A DNA stretch of 64,000 nucleotides from Arsukibacterium sp. UBA5043 (GCA_002415085.1 DIBV01000017.1:485818-549817); one strand, 5' to 3'. Shown: positions 21,720 through 31,010, counted from the first letter of the stretch. Notes: generated from the letters alone by a model not told the origin. A program made the numbers and translations.

Positions 21720-22749
21720 TTTGCTGATGGCTACAGCCAGTAGCATCGCGATACCCGACCTACCTGAGCCGGTAAGCAACAATAGTGCTGCCAGCACCAC
21801 GGTGCGGGGTAAAACTTACATCGTCAGTGCGTTAGGCATTGGCCCGGGCAAACAAAGCAATGATCTGCATAACAAAGTATGGATGCATACGTTGGGTGAA
21901 TTTGGCTGGTCTGAACTGCCAACGGTGCCAAGTCAGCAACGGCTGACCGGCAGAGCGGGTGCCAGTATGGTGGCGCTGAATAATAATTTTTTCCTGTTCG
22001 GTGGTTTTACCCTCAACCCAGATGGCAGCAAGCAAACCGCTGCCGACAGTTACCGGCTTGACCCGGTTACCCAACGTTATACCCGAATTAATGATATGCC
22101 GGTTCCGGTGGATGATGCCGTAGCTTTGCCGTATCAGAACCGCTATATCTACCTGGCGAGCGGCTGGAGTGATCACGGTAATGTCAACCTGATGCAACTG
22201 TTTGATAATTTTACTCAGCGCTGGTCTCAGGCTACTCCTTATCCGGGTAAGCCAGTGTCAGGCTTAGCGGGCGGTATTGTCGGCAATACTCTGCTGCTGT
22301 GCGATGGTGTTGCTGTAGAATACCCTGCCGCCAAACCCCGCACTTTTGTAATGGAACCCGCTTGCTGGCAGGGTATTATCGACACAAAACCCAATGAGAT
22401 AGCGTGGCAGCAAATACCCCATCCTACCGGCAATCCACGATTCAGAATGGCCGCCACTGGCACTGAATTGAATGGCGAGCAGGTTATTGTCTTTGTTGGC
22501 GGCAGTCAGACCCCTTACATTTTCAATGCGATAAACTTTCAGGGGCGCCCGGTGACCCCTAGCAGTGAGGTATGGGTATATTCGGTTACCCGGCAACAGT
22601 GGCGAACTGCAGCACAAAGCAGTGCTATCATGGATAGCCGCACCTTACTGGATATTGAGGGCACACTTTATACCCTGGGCGGCATGATCGCAGACCAGCA
22701 AGTCACAAATAAGCCAATAAAACATCAGATTCAACTTCTGCCTGACTAA
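21691..22749 (+). CDS. Secreted kelch-repeat beta-propeller protein
   Basis: A 352-residue protein with an N-terminal signal peptide (LLKSLSCLSLLMATASSIA). The rest consists of kelch-type blades: GRAGASMVALNNNFFLFGGF, DPVTQRYTRINDMP, NRYIYLASGWSD and LLDIEGTLYTLGGMIADQQ. It resembles periplasmic N-acetylneuraminate epimerase (NanM) in architecture, but nothing around it concerns sialic acid, so I give no enzyme call. The chosen ATG (21691) follows GGAG; the ATG at 21676 is also in frame. It overlaps trmO and precedes proS by 50 bases. Confidence 0.75.
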   Translation: MLLKSLSCLSLLMATASSIAIPDLPEPVSNNSAASTTVRGKTYIVSALGIGPGKQSNDLHNKVWMHTLGEFGWSELPTVPSQQRLTGRAGASMVALNNNFFLFGGFTLNPDGSKQTAADSYRLDPVTQRYTRINDMPVPVDDAVALPYQNRYIYLASGWSDHGNVNLMQLFDNFTQRWSQATPYPGKPVSGLAGGIVGNTLLLCDGVAVEYPAAKPRTFVMEPACWQGIIDTKPNEIAWQQIPHPTGNPRFRMAATGTELNGEQVIVFVGGSQTPYIFNAINFQGRPVTPSSEVWVYSVTRQQWRTAAQSSAIMDSRTLLDIEGTLYTLGGMIADQQVTNKPIKHQIQLLPD

Positions 22750-22799
22750 ATGACTTGCTAGAATGATGGCAATTTTTTGACTACTTTTTTGAGAGCAGC

Positions 22800-24524
22800 A
22801 TGCGCACCAGCCAGTATTTGTTATCTACGGTAAAGGAAACCCCCTCCGACGCCGAAATTATCAGTCATAAACTGATGTTAAGAGCGGGCATGGTCCGTCG
22901 ACTTGGAACCGGTATGTTCAGCTATCTGCCAACGGGTGTCCGGGTGTTGCGAAAGGTTGAACAGATCGTCCGCCAGGAAATGAACAAAGCCGGTGCAATA
23001 GAGGTATTGCTGCCGATGGTGCAACCAGCTGAATTATGGCAGGAGTCTGGTCGGTGGCACACCATGGATGCCGAGCTGTTGCGATTTAAAGACCGTCACC
23101 AACGCGATTATGTGTTAGGACCAACCCATGAAGAAGTTATTACAGATTTAGTTCGTCGGGAAATTACCAGCTACAAACAGTTACCGCTGAATTTGTATCA
23201 GATCCAAACTAAATTCCGGGACGAACGCCGGCCGCGTTTTGGTGTGATGCGGGCCCGCGAATTTATGATGAAAGATGCCTATTCGTTTCACCTTGGCCAG
23301 GACAGCTTACAGCAAACCTACGATGCTATGTATCGGGCATATTGTAATATTTTTAACCGCCTGGGCCTGGATTACCGGCCGGTGCAAGCTGACAGCGGCG
23401 CAATTGGTGGTAGCGTGTCACATGAATTTCATGTGTTAGCTGAATCAGGTGAAGATGCCATCGCCTTTTCCGACAGCAGCGACTATGCCGCAAATATTGA
23501 AATGGCTGAAGCATTGGCACCAGAAGGTAGCAAAGCTGCGGCTGACCAGGCATTATCTGAAATCGCTACCCCTGCAGCAGGTACCGTAGCCGAAGTTGCT
23601 GCATTACTAAATATTGCACCGGAAACTGTTGCTAAAACATTGTTTGTGCTTGCAGATGCGGGTGACGATGGCAAACAGCAACTTATTGCGTTAGTGCTGC
23701 GTGGCGATCATCAACTAAACGAGCTTAAAGCCGAGAAGTTGGCAGGTGTTGCCAGCCCACTGCAATTTGCAACCGATGAGCAAATCCGGGCACTTTGCGG
23801 TGCAGGTCCGGGATCAGTCGGGCCGGTAGGGCTAAAAGTCAGGATTGTGGCTGATCGTAGTGCCGCCCACCTTGCTGACTTTGTCGCTGGCGCCAACAAA
23901 GATGGCTTTCACCTAACCGGCGTTAACTGGGCCCGTGATATCGCTGAGTATGAGATTGCCGATATTCGTAATATTGTAACTGGTGATCCCAGCCCTTGCG
24001 GTTTTGGTAAGCTCATTATTAAACGTGGTATTGAAGTTGGCCATATATTTCAGCTGGGCGAAAAATACTCAAAGGCATTAAAAGCCGGCGTGCTGAACGA
24101 AGAAGGCAAACATCAAACCATGACGATGGGATGTTATGGTGTCGGAGTGTCCCGGATTGTTGCTGCTGCAATTGAGCAGAACCATGACGACAACGGCATT
24201 ATCTGGCCAGATGCTATCGCGCCGTTTCAGGTTGCCCTGATCCCAATGAATATGCACAAATCGGTTCGTATCGCAGAAGTGACTGAACAGCTTTATCAGC
24301 AACTCACCGCCGCTGGTATTGAGGTGTTGTTTGATGATCGCCGTGAACGCCCTGGAGTGATGTTTGCTGACATGGAGCTCGTCGGCATACCTCATACTAT
24401 TGTTATCGGTGAGCGTAATCTTGATAACCAGCAGGTTGAATATAAAAACCGCCGCACTGGTGAAAAAGTGCTGCTTGATATTGCTGATGTCATCACTGAA
24501 ATTCAGCAGAAAATCACCTGCTGA
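22800..24524 (+). CDS. proS: Prolyl-tRNA synthetase
   Basis: A 574-residue class II aminoacyl-tRNA synthetase of the bacterial type. Motif 1/2 region: [55 protein letters not shown]. An inserted editing (INS/YbaK-like) domain of about 180 residues lies between motifs 2 and 3 (roughly 230-400; [20 protein letters not shown]), which hydrolyses Ala-tRNA(Pro). Motif 3 is [20 protein letters not shown], and the C-terminal anticodon-binding domain follows. All parts are intact and the length equals that of E. coli ProS. Confidence 0.97.
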   Translation: MRTSQYLLSTVKETPSDAEIISHKLMLRAGMVRRLGTGMFSYLPTGVRVLRKVEQIVRQEMNKAGAIEVLLPMVQPAELWQESGRWHTMDAELLRFKDRHQRDYVLGPTHEEVITDLVRREITSYKQLPLNLYQIQTKFRDERRPRFGVMRAREFMMKDAYSFHLGQDSLQQTYDAMYRAYCNIFNRLGLDYRPVQADSGAIGGSVSHEFHVLAESGEDAIAFSDSSDYAANIEMAEALAPEGSKAAADQALSEIATPAAGTVAEVAALLNIAPETVAKTLFVLADAGDDGKQQLIALVLRGDHQLNELKAEKLAGVASPLQFATDEQIRALCGAGPGSVGPVGLKVRIVADRSAAHLADFVAGANKDGFHLTGVNWARDIAEYEIADIRNIVTGDPSPCGFGKLIIKRGIEVGHIFQLGEKYSKALKAGVLNEEGKHQTMTMGCYGVGVSRIVAAAIEQNHDDNGIIWPDAIAPFQVALIPMNMHKSVRIAEVTEQLYQQLTAAGIEVLFDDRRERPGVMFADMELVGIPHTIVIGERNLDNQQVEYKNRRTGEKVLLDIADVITEIQQKITC

Positions 24525-24684
24525 TACTGCTATGCCGATACCAGACTGTGTTTAACTATCAAAGTAAACGCAGTCTGGCTTTCCATCTCCCCCTTTTTTA
24601 TCCAGCCCTCTTTGCACCGTTGCTCCATGCCATTTAAATTAGAAAACACTTAATTTTAATTGCTGATTTATTAAAAACCCTTTA

Positions 24685-24711
24685 GAATAAAATGAAGTTA
24701 TAAGCTTATTC
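24685..24711. promoter_or_regulatory. A/T-rich inverted repeat upstream of the sulfur cluster
   Basis: GAATAA (24685-24690) and TTATTC (24706-24711) are reverse complements, and the 10-base palindrome ATAAGCTTAT sits at 24700-24709. The site ends about 24 bases before the first gene. ArsR-type sulfide/persulfide sensors bind A/T-rich dyads at comparable clusters, so it may be the operator; no regulator gene is present here to test that against. Confidence 0.35.
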
Positions 24712-24734
24712 TTTTTTGCTATATGGGGGGCGAC

Positions 24735-25484
24735 ATGCTGGTCTTATTTGGAGCGCTGCTTATTGGTTTAAGCCTTGGCCTGTTTGGCTCGGGCGGCTCT
24801 ATTCTGACAGTACCAGTGCTGCTATACCTCATTGGCATGCCGGCAGAGCTGGCCATTGCCTCTTCGTTACTTATTGTTGCTGGCATCAGCTTATTTGGCT
24901 CGGTGCACAATGGCATGAAAAGACTGATTAGCTGGCGCCATGTACTGTGGTTTGGAGTACCGGGGATGGCCGGTACTTATGGTGGTGCCTGGTTGGGGAC
25001 GCTTATCGACAGTCGCTGGCAACTATTAGTATTTTCGTTACTGATGCTTGTTGCTGCAGTATTTATGTGGCGCAGCAAGTTAACAGATACCAACCATCAG
25101 CATAGTTTTAACAAAGCCAAAGTCATCGCCGATGGTTTAGTTGTTGGTGTTATTACCGGTTTTGTTGGTGTTGGTGGCGGCTTTTTAATCGTACCAGCGT
25201 TAGTTCTGATGGGCGGATTACCCATTGCTATCAGCGTTGCCACCAGCTTATTTATTATTGCCATGAAATCTTTTGTTGGCTTTGCCAAATATTTTATGGT
25301 GTTCAGCGCCAAAGGACTACAGTTTGACTGGTCAGTTATTGTGTTAATGATAATTGCCGGTATTGCAGGTAGCTACGTCGGCGGATGGATTGGCCGCCGA
25401 CTTCCCAAGGAGAAACTGCAACGTGGTTTTGCCATATTTTTAGCGGTGATGGCAGTATTCGTTATTTTCCAATCAGTGATTTAA
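24735..25484 (+). CDS. TauE/SafE-family (DUF81) membrane exporter
   Basis: A 249-residue inner-membrane protein with about eight hydrophobic segments and the two family repeats: GLFGSGGSILTVPVLLYLIG near the N-terminus and GFVGVGGGFLIVPALVLMGG in the middle. The family moves sulfite, sulfoacetate or related small sulfur anions. I start at ATG 24735, preceded by GGGGGGCGAC, rather than the ATG at 24723, which lacks a ribosome site. It is the first gene of a co-directional cluster with rhodanese and YeeE/YedE genes, which points to sulfide/thiosulfate handling. Confidence 0.85.
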   Translation: MLVLFGALLIGLSLGLFGSGGSILTVPVLLYLIGMPAELAIASSLLIVAGISLFGSVHNGMKRLISWRHVLWFGVPGMAGTYGGAWLGTLIDSRWQLLVFSLLMLVAAVFMWRSKLTDTNHQHSFNKAKVIADGLVVGVITGFVGVGGGFLIVPALVLMGGLPIAISVATSLFIIAMKSFVGFAKYFMVFSAKGLQFDWSVIVLMIIAGIAGSYVGGWIGRRLPKEKLQRGFAIFLAVMAVFVIFQSVI

Positions 25485-25514
25485 TTATGGTTACTAATAG
25501 GACAGGAGCATTTT

Positions 25515-25919
25515 ATGAAAACGTCACAGCAACTGATTAGCGAGGCAAAGAGCAATATTAAAGAAATTACTATTGCGGAACTGCTGACTTATTTACAGCA
25601 TAAACCCGAGCCGCGACTGATAGATGTGCGGGAACCGGCAGAATTTAACGAGGGACACATTGCCGGTGCTGTTAATTTTCCACGAGGGGTATTAGAAATG
25701 CAACTGGCCAGTCACCCTGCTGTTGCCGCCAATGGTTGTGCTGCCGACGTGGCGTTAACCCAGTTAGCCAGCGAACCCTTATACCTGATTTGCCGTTCTG
25801 GCGGCCGCTCTGCTCTGGCTGCAGAATCGTTACAGCGCATGGGCTTCACTGAGGTTTATTCAGTAGCTGGTGGCATGCAAGGTTGGCATGACGCTAAGCT
25901 GGCACTACAAAACAATTAA
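25515..25919 (+). CDS. Single-domain rhodanese sulfurtransferase
   Basis: A 134-residue cytoplasmic rhodanese. The domain begins at about residue 18 with RLIDVREPAEFNEGHIAGAVNFPRG (split over the two family motifs), and the active-site loop is CRSGGRSA with the persulfide-carrying Cys. A central insertion (PAVAANGCAADVALTQ) lengthens it relative to the shortest family members and adds a second cysteine. It lies 30 bases after the exporter and 18 before the next gene, so it is almost certainly part of one operon for sulfane-sulfur handling. Confidence 0.9.
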   Translation: MKTSQQLISEAKSNIKEITIAELLTYLQHKPEPRLIDVREPAEFNEGHIAGAVNFPRGVLEMQLASHPAVAANGCAADVALTQLASEPLYLICRSGGRSALAAESLQRMGFTEVYSVAGGMQGWHDAKLALQNN

Positions 25920-25937
25920 ATAAATTAGAGGAGCAGC

Positions 25938-26339
25938 ATGGATAATTTCACACCCGTTTCAGCATTGGTTGGTGGCGGCCTGATTGGCTTTGGCGCTCTG
26001 TTGTTACTGGCAACCCTCGGCCGGATTGCCGGTATCTCCGGCATTGCCAGCCTGGCTATATTTCAACGAGAAGGTCGCAGCTGGCGACTGGCTTTTGTTG
26101 TCGGGTTACTACTTGGCCCGCTACTGGTTGGTTTTGCAGTAAGTGACTTTAGCTACAGCACACCCGATCTTAACAGTAAAACCCTGTTTGCCGGCTTACT
26201 GGTGGGCCTTGGCACAGCCTGGGGCAGCGGATGTACGTCTGGCCACGGCATTTGTGGTATTGGACGCTTTGCCCCGCGATCGATTGTTGCAACCATAATT
26301 TTTATGGCCAGCGGCGTTGTTGTTGCCAGTTTCTTTTAA
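25938..26339 (+). CDS. YeeE/YedE-type membrane protein, first half (sulfur transport)
   Basis: A 133-residue membrane protein with about four hydrophobic helices. It has the YeeE/YedE (TsuA-like) signature GLGTAWGSGCTSGHGICGIGR, with cysteines that in thiosulfate transporters line the path of the ion. It ends after one repeat, so it is a half-length form that would pair with the next gene's product. GAGG precedes the ATG. Thiosulfate or related sulfur-species uptake is known for the family; direction and substrate here are inferred. Confidence 0.85.
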   Translation: MDNFTPVSALVGGGLIGFGALLLLATLGRIAGISGIASLAIFQREGRSWRLAFVVGLLLGPLLVGFAVSDFSYSTPDLNSKTLFAGLLVGLGTAWGSGCTSGHGICGIGRFAPRSIVATIIFMASGVVVASFF

Positions 26340-26353
26340 CAAGTGAGGTTTTT

Positions 26354-26782
26354 ATGCAACTGTTTTTTGCGTTGCTCAGTGGTTTGTTGATTTCTGCCGG
26401 TATCGCCATTTCGAAAATGATTGACCCGGCAAAAGTGTTAGGTTTTCTGGATATCACCGGCAACTGGGATCCCAGCCTGGCTTTAGTAATGGTCGCAGCG
26501 TTGGTCGTGTACACTCTGGGTTTCAGGCTACTGTTGAAAAGAGGCTCGCCACTACTTCGGGCTGACTTTTCGCTGCCTGCAAAACAGCAACTGGAGCCAT
26601 CGTTACTGCTTGGAGCCGCTGTATTTGGTGTCGGCTGGGGGCTGGCTGGCTATTGCCCGGGGCCCGCGATTGCAGCTTTACCTGCTGCGAGCAGCGGTAC
26701 CGCTGGATTTGTCATTATGATGATTCTGGGTTGGTTTATCGCTGGTAAAGTACCAATTAGGAATCGTCAGCAAAAATCATGA
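26354..26782 (+). CDS. YeeE/YedE-type membrane protein, second half (DUF6691-like)
   Basis: A 142-residue membrane protein with about four hydrophobic segments. GIAISKMIDPAKVLGFLDI at the N-terminus and VGWGLAGYCPGPAIAAL, with one conserved Cys, identify the partner half of a split YeeE/YedE transporter. The ATG at 26354 follows GTGAGG and lies 14 bases beyond the preceding stop. An apparent longer reading from 26231 runs inside the previous gene in another frame and is rejected. Confidence 0.85.
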   Translation: MQLFFALLSGLLISAGIAISKMIDPAKVLGFLDITGNWDPSLALVMVAALVVYTLGFRLLLKRGSPLLRADFSLPAKQQLEPSLLLGAAVFGVGWGLAGYCPGPAIAALPAASSGTAGFVIMMILGWFIAGKVPIRNRQQKS

Positions 26783-26845
26783 TATACCTCTGATTGTTCG
26801 TGTCCTGTTAAATTCATTGCTATAGTAGACAACACACTAAACGAG

Positions 26846-28284
26846 ATGAATATAACAGGCGGGTTAATCTGCCTAAACCCAGAGTTGGTTGATGTGGATA
26901 CAACCCTTGAAAATATTCTGCTCCATGTATCATTAAGCCCGGTACTGGATAGTGGTGACTGTCAGGCTGCCGAGCTTCTATTATTACAAGCCTGTTTAAA
27001 TGGTTTAGCAATAGCCCGGGTAAGCTTGTGGTGTTTTGATGACGAACGCAATGTCATTACCCGAGAGCAACTACTGGACGGGGATTTACCATTAAGCACT
27101 GAAAAGGCTACTTTCCATCGTCGCGACCTACCGGCTTACTTCAGTGCGCTTGATCATCAGCGGGTGATCCGCGTTATCGATGCCTGCAACCATCCCGCTA
27201 CTGCAGAGTTTACCGAAAGCTATCTTATACCGGCTGACATTGTGTCGATGTTGGATGTCCCTATCCGCTTTGCTGGCGAAATGATCGGCATTATTTGTTG
27301 TGAACAAAAACACAAAATAAAAAGATGGACGGATGACGAAACGCATTTTGTAGCAGCCCTGGCCGATTTATATGGCAGGGCATTGACTGCCAGTCAGAAA
27401 AAACAATATCAGCAACAACTGGAACAGTTAAATCAGCAGCTCGAACGCCGGGTGGTTGAACGCACTGAACAACTGGAAAGGCATATTGCTGAGTTGCAGC
27501 AAACTCAGGCCCAATTGGTTGAATCTGAAAAAATGGCTTCTTTAGGTGCATTAGTCGCGGGTGTAGCGCATGAAGTGAACACGCCGCTGGGAATAGCTAT
27601 TACTGCGAATTCTCACTGCATTGAACTTACTGATAGATTACATAAACTGCTGACAAGCAACAGCTTAAGTCGAAGTAAACTGGAAACGACCATCAAGGCG
27701 TTACATGACAGTCATGGGGTGATAGAACGGACACTAAACCGCTCTGCTGAACTGGTGATAAATTTTAAAAAACCGCAGTCGATCAATCAAGCTATGATAT
27801 TCAAACTATTAACCTGGCAGAGTATATACATACGCTGGTATCAACCCTGAAACCCTACACCAAAGCCTACAATGTTAGTCATGTAATTCAATGTGACCAC
27901 CCCGTGCGTATCACAACCTATCCCGGCGCCATTGCTCAGGTTGTTACCAACCTGGTAATTAACGCCTGTATTCATGCTTTTGAACAACGCCACAGTGGCA
28001 ACCAGATCGTTTTTTCAATCGATAAAAACCTGAAAAATGGTGTTGAACTGACGGTGCGTGACAGTGGCAAGGGCATTGAAAAAGCTGAGCAAAAACGTAT
28101 CTTTGAGCCTTTTTATACCACGAAAAGAAGTAACGGCGGCAGTGGTTTGGGATTGGCTATTGTGTATAATTTAGTGGCAAGTACCTTGGGAGGAGCTATT
28201 AGCGTAGATTCTACAGTGGGTGTCGGAACCAGTTTCCGGTTAACTTTACCTGCTGTCTGCCCCGCGGCGAGACCACAAAAATAA
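26846..28284 (+). pseudogene. GAF-domain histidine kinase split by a one-base frameshift
   Basis: Two reading frames together encode one histidine kinase. Part one (26846-27850 frame) has a GAF domain (about residues 20-180), a coiled coil (185-230) and the H box AHEVNTPLGIA (His242). After NFKK, at the six-A run 27767-27772, the family sequence continues in the next frame as TAVDQSSYDIQTINLAEYI, leading to the HATPase boxes NLVINACIHAF, RDSGKGIE and GGSGLGLAIVYN, ending at 28284. One extra A would restore the full protein of about 479 residues. It may be a real mutation, an assembly error in a homopolymer, or slippage. No response regulator is adjacent. Confidence 0.85.
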
Positions 28285-28365
28285 GCAGCGAAGCAAACCG
28301 ATATGTACAAGCGACACAAGCATAGACTGCTAGTTGGCTGCGCAGACGATTACTGACAATTGAAA

Positions 28366-28442
28366 TGGCGGAGCGGACGGGACTCGAACCCGCGACCCCC
28401 GGCGTGACAGGCCGGTATTCTAACCGACTGAACTACCGCTCC
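28366..28442 (-). tRNA. tRNA-Asp (GUC), copy 4 in transcription order
   Basis: The 77-base minus-strand sequence folds as a cloverleaf beginning GGAGCGGTAGTTCAG, with anticodon loop CTGTCAC (anticodon GTC), T arm GGGTTCGAGTCCC and encoded CCA end. It is nearly the same as E. coli tRNA-Asp. Confidence 0.97.
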
Positions 28443-28483
28443 GCGCTGAAGTGAGCTTGCGCTCTGATGGTAACTAACTGAAA

Positions 28484-28560
28484 TGGCGGAGCGGACGGGA
28501 CTCGAACCCGCGACCCCCGGCGTGACAGGCCGGTATTCTAACCGACTGAACTACCGCTCC
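28484..28560 (-). tRNA. tRNA-Asp (GUC), copy 3 in transcription order
   Basis: Same 77-base sequence as the other copies, including anticodon GTC and the encoded CCA. It is separated by 41 bases from the copy at 28366. Confidence 0.97.
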
Positions 28561-28585
28561 GGAATCAGAAAGCGTTTTGCTGCTA

Positions 28586-28662
28586 TGGCGGAGCGGACGG
28601 GACTCGAACCCGCGACCCCCGGCGTGACAGGCCGGTATTCTAACCGACTGAACTACCGCTCC
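28586..28662 (-). tRNA. tRNA-Asp (GUC), copy 2 in transcription order
   Basis: Same 77-base sequence as the other copies. The spacer to the copy at 28484 is 25 bases. Confidence 0.97.
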
Positions 28663-28678
28663 GAAGAAGCAACAAAAT

Positions 28679-28755
28679 TGGCGGAGCGGACGGGACTCGA
28701 ACCCGCGACCCCCGGCGTGACAGGCCGGTATTCTAACCGACTGAACTACCGCTCC
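28679..28755 (-). tRNA. tRNA-Asp (GUC), copy 1 in transcription order
   Basis: Same 77-base sequence. The spacer to the copy at 28586 is 16 bases. This is the copy nearest the promoter at 28807-28835. Confidence 0.97.
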
Positions 28756-28806
28756 GCGCTAATTACACCAGACAATTTCATTTGGGTATCGTCTGGTGCG
28801 GCGGGA

Positions 28807-28835
28807 ATGATACGGATAAGGCCAAAGCCCGTCAA
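28807..28835 (-). promoter_or_regulatory. Sigma-70 promoter of the tRNA-Asp operon
   Basis: On the minus strand TTGACG (28830-28835) and TATCAT (28807-28812) are separated by exactly 17 bases and followed by the GC-rich discriminator TCCCGCCGC, as in stringently controlled stable-RNA promoters. Transcription would begin near 28800. The leader contains an 8-bp inverted repeat (CACCAGAC 28766-28773, GTCTGGTG 28791-28798). Confidence 0.75.
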
Positions 28836-28863
28836 CTCCTTTTTCGTTGCTTTTGGCTATTCC

Positions 28864-30324
28864 TTAATCATCCGGTAGGGAAAGATCCAGAATATCATCC
28901 AGATCGTTGTTTTTTTGTGCTTTTGTCGGCGAAGTTACTATTTTGCTGCTGTTGCCCGCTGCTTTAGCTGGCTTAGGCTGCTTCGTTGTATTGGCTGACG
29001 GCTTACGCCAGAATAACAACGTCGCAGGCTTTTTACCGCTCATAATGAACCAGATAACCAGGCTACCGGCAATGATAATAAATAAATTAATGCCAATGAC
29101 CATAGCCCAGGGAAACTCAGGTACGGGCTCAATATCTTCTACCTGATGTTCAGCAATCAGGTGTTCGGGCAACTGCTCCAGCTCAGGGGCTGCGAAGGTT
29201 TGTTGATTTACTACAAAGCTCAGTTCCGGCATCGTTAACATAAACTCCCGGCCACTTTGCCAGTTACCAAATACCGCGGTTTCCAGAATGTAACTACCAA
29301 ACCCCTTATTCACTACTTCCAATGCCGCATCCGGATTATCTTGCGCGTTCAGGGCAAACGGGTCAATACTGCCATCAGGATAACGGATCCGACCCTGGAT
29401 CAATAAGCTGTCTGCGACCACTCCTGGCTCAGTCAGTTGAAAAATAACCTGATGATTTTCGATATCCGTTGCCCCTAGCACGACCTTGGGATTTATTGGT
29501 GCGGGTTTTAAAATAACAGGCTCTTGCTCCAGTTCGCGGGTATACAGTTCTGTGCGAACAATGTATTTCGGAGTCCACTGCCCTGCAACAAAATCCAGTT
29601 TAAATTCGCCGGTAAATATGCCATCGCGTGAGCGCTCATCAAAGCCCCGGCCATCGTCACGAAACGTTGCTACCTGAATAATACCGCGACCAAAATTGTC
29701 ATATTCAGCGTTGTTAGTACTGATAAAAATAACTTCCAAGGTTAGCACTTCCCTGAATTCCCGGGCATTAATTGCTGCGCCGCCATGTCGAATCCGCGCG
29801 GTCACTTTCACCGTTTCTCCCACCATTAAATTATCGGGTAACGGATCAACTTCCAGCTTAATATCGGTAAGCACCATTACACGGCTTTCAGGCAAGATCC
29901 GGCCAATGGCCTGCCATGGGCCTGGCATCGGATTGTCAATTTCAATTAAGTCGTAGGTAGCGGCATCATGCCAGCGCACCTTATTTTCTTGTGCAGTATT
30001 AAAATGTAATTTGCTGCCATCCGGTCTGACCAATACCACGGACGCGCTGCCCGGGCGACGAAACATCAGCAAGGTTATAGTTTCTACTTCACTATCAATC
30101 CGAAAACGATTTTCAAAAAAAGGGATCTGGTTTTTGGTAGGTAAATCGTCGAGCAGGGCGAAACCTTCTGGTTCCGTACTTACGGCTTCGGCGTTTGCCT
30201 GCGCTTGTGTCAGCGGCGGTTCGGCTTGCACGGCTAAATCCTGGCGAGCAGGTGTCAGGGTGGGCCAAAGCAATACCAGCACCAGCAAACACCACCATTG
30301 TCCCTTTAGTTGCGCCACAAGCAA
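28864..30324 (-). CDS. TIGR03503-family envelope protein
   Basis: A 486-residue protein with an N-terminal signal or anchor segment (WWCLLVLVLLWPTLTPARQ), a large beta-rich periplasmic region (VRPDGSKLHFNT, DNPMPGPWQAIGRILPES, RDDGRGFDERSRDGIFTGEF, YIVRTELYTRELEQEP) and a C-terminal membrane helix (about residues 405-430) before a Lys/Pro-rich cytoplasmic tail. It matches the TIGR03503 proteins of Shewanella and relatives, whose function is unknown. It overlaps dnaQ by 19 bases. The start may be TTG 30324 or GTG 30318; the AGGAGG site is better spaced for the latter. Confidence 0.78.
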   Translation of the reverse strand: MLVAQLKGQWWCLLVLVLLWPTLTPARQDLAVQAEPPLTQAQANAEAVSTEPEGFALLDDLPTKNQIPFFENRFRIDSEVETITLLMFRRPGSASVVLVRPDGSKLHFNTAQENKVRWHDAATYDLIEIDNPMPGPWQAIGRILPESRVMVLTDIKLEVDPLPDNLMVGETVKVTARIRHGGAAINAREFREVLTLEVIFISTNNAEYDNFGRGIIQVATFRDDGRGFDERSRDGIFTGEFKLDFVAGQWTPKYIVRTELYTRELEQEPVILKPAPINPKVVLGATDIENHQVIFQLTEPGVVADSLLIQGRIRYPDGSIDPFALNAQDNPDAALEVVNKGFGSYILETAVFGNWQSGREFMLTMPELSFVVNQQTFAAPELEQLPEHLIAEHQVEDIEPVPEFPWAMVIGINLFIIIAGSLVIWFIMSGKKPATLLFWRKPSANTTKQPKPAKAAGNSSKIVTSPTKAQKNNDLDDILDLSLPDD

Positions 30325-31010
30325 CTTCCTCCTTTCTTCTGAACTAAATCAAGCCGCGTTTCATGTGCTTGCAGTTCATCGGCAGATGCTTTAATCACCT
30401 TTAACTTACTGTTACGAATAATAACTGACTGACCGCTATCACCCTGCTCTGCCTGATCTTGCTCTGCTGCCAGATTTAAGCTGACCTGGCCACCCGTCAT
30501 CAGCAGGTATACATCGGCCAGGATCTCGGCATCGAGCAAAGCGCCATGTAAGGTTCGATGGCTGTTGTTGATATCGTAACGCCGGCACAGTGCATCCAGG
30601 TTGTTTTTCTGGCCGGGATGCAGCTCCCGCGCCAGTTTCAGGGTGTCGAGTACGGCACAGTATTCATTTACCGGAGGCAATGCTGGACGCAACCGGGCAA
30701 ATTCATGATCAATAAAACCTACGTCAAACGCTGCATTGTGAATAACCAGTTCAGCACCTTGAATATAATCAAAAAAACTTTTCGCTATCTCCCGAAATTT
30801 TGGCTCATCCGCTAAACGCTGGTTAGTAATACCATGCACCGCAATCGCTTCAGCTTCAATTTCCCGCTCCGGGTTAATATAAACATGATAGTTGTTACCA
30901 GTAAAACGACGGTTTACCAGCTCTACACAACCAATTTCAATAATACGGTGCCCTTCCCGTGGGTTAATACCTGTGGTTTCGGTATCCAGAATAATTTGTC
31001 GCTTTGTCAT
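30306..31010 (-). CDS. dnaQ: DNA polymerase III epsilon subunit (3'-5' proofreading exonuclease)
   Basis: A 234-residue DEDDh exonuclease. Exo I is LDTETTGINPREGHRIIEIG, exo II is VIHNAAFDVGFIDHEF, and exo III is HGALLDAEILADVYLLMTGG with the catalytic His-Asp pair. The C-terminal tail (about 180-234) would bind the polymerase alpha subunit. It is divergent from rnhA across only 66 bases, the same arrangement as in E. coli, and its 3' end overlaps the TIGR03503 gene. Confidence 0.96.
   Translation of the reverse strand: MTKRQIILDTETTGINPREGHRIIEIGCVELVNRRFTGNNYHVYINPEREIEAEAIAVHGITNQRLADEPKFREIAKSFFDYIQGAELVIHNAAFDVGFIDHEFARLRPALPPVNEYCAVLDTLKLARELHPGQKNNLDALCRRYDINNSHRTLHGALLDAEILADVYLLMTGGQVSLNLAAEQDQAEQGDSGQSVIIRNSKLKVIKASADELQAHETRLDLVQKKGGSCLWRN

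Noticed and set aside
26231..26353. Longer N-terminus for the second YeeE/YedE-type protein
   Set aside because: The extension overlaps the preceding gene in another frame and has no homology; ATG 26354 has a good ribosome site.
27760..27780. Programmed -1 frameshifting in the histidine kinase as the preferred explanation
   Set aside because: The site lacks a proper X-XXY-YYZ heptamer, no clear downstream stimulator is seen, and frameshifting is not known for this kinase type; an indel in an A run is simpler.
28366..28755. Four regularly repeated units resembling a CRISPR array
   Set aside because: The repeats are 77-base complete tRNA cloverleaves and the spacers are uneven (41, 25, 16 bases).
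28483..28878. Plus-strand ORF with three repeats of AERTGLEPATPGVTGRYSN, looking like a repeat protein
   Set aside because: It is the antisense reading of the tandem tRNA-Asp genes; this translated motif is a well-known annotation artefact. The tRNAs fully explain the repeats.
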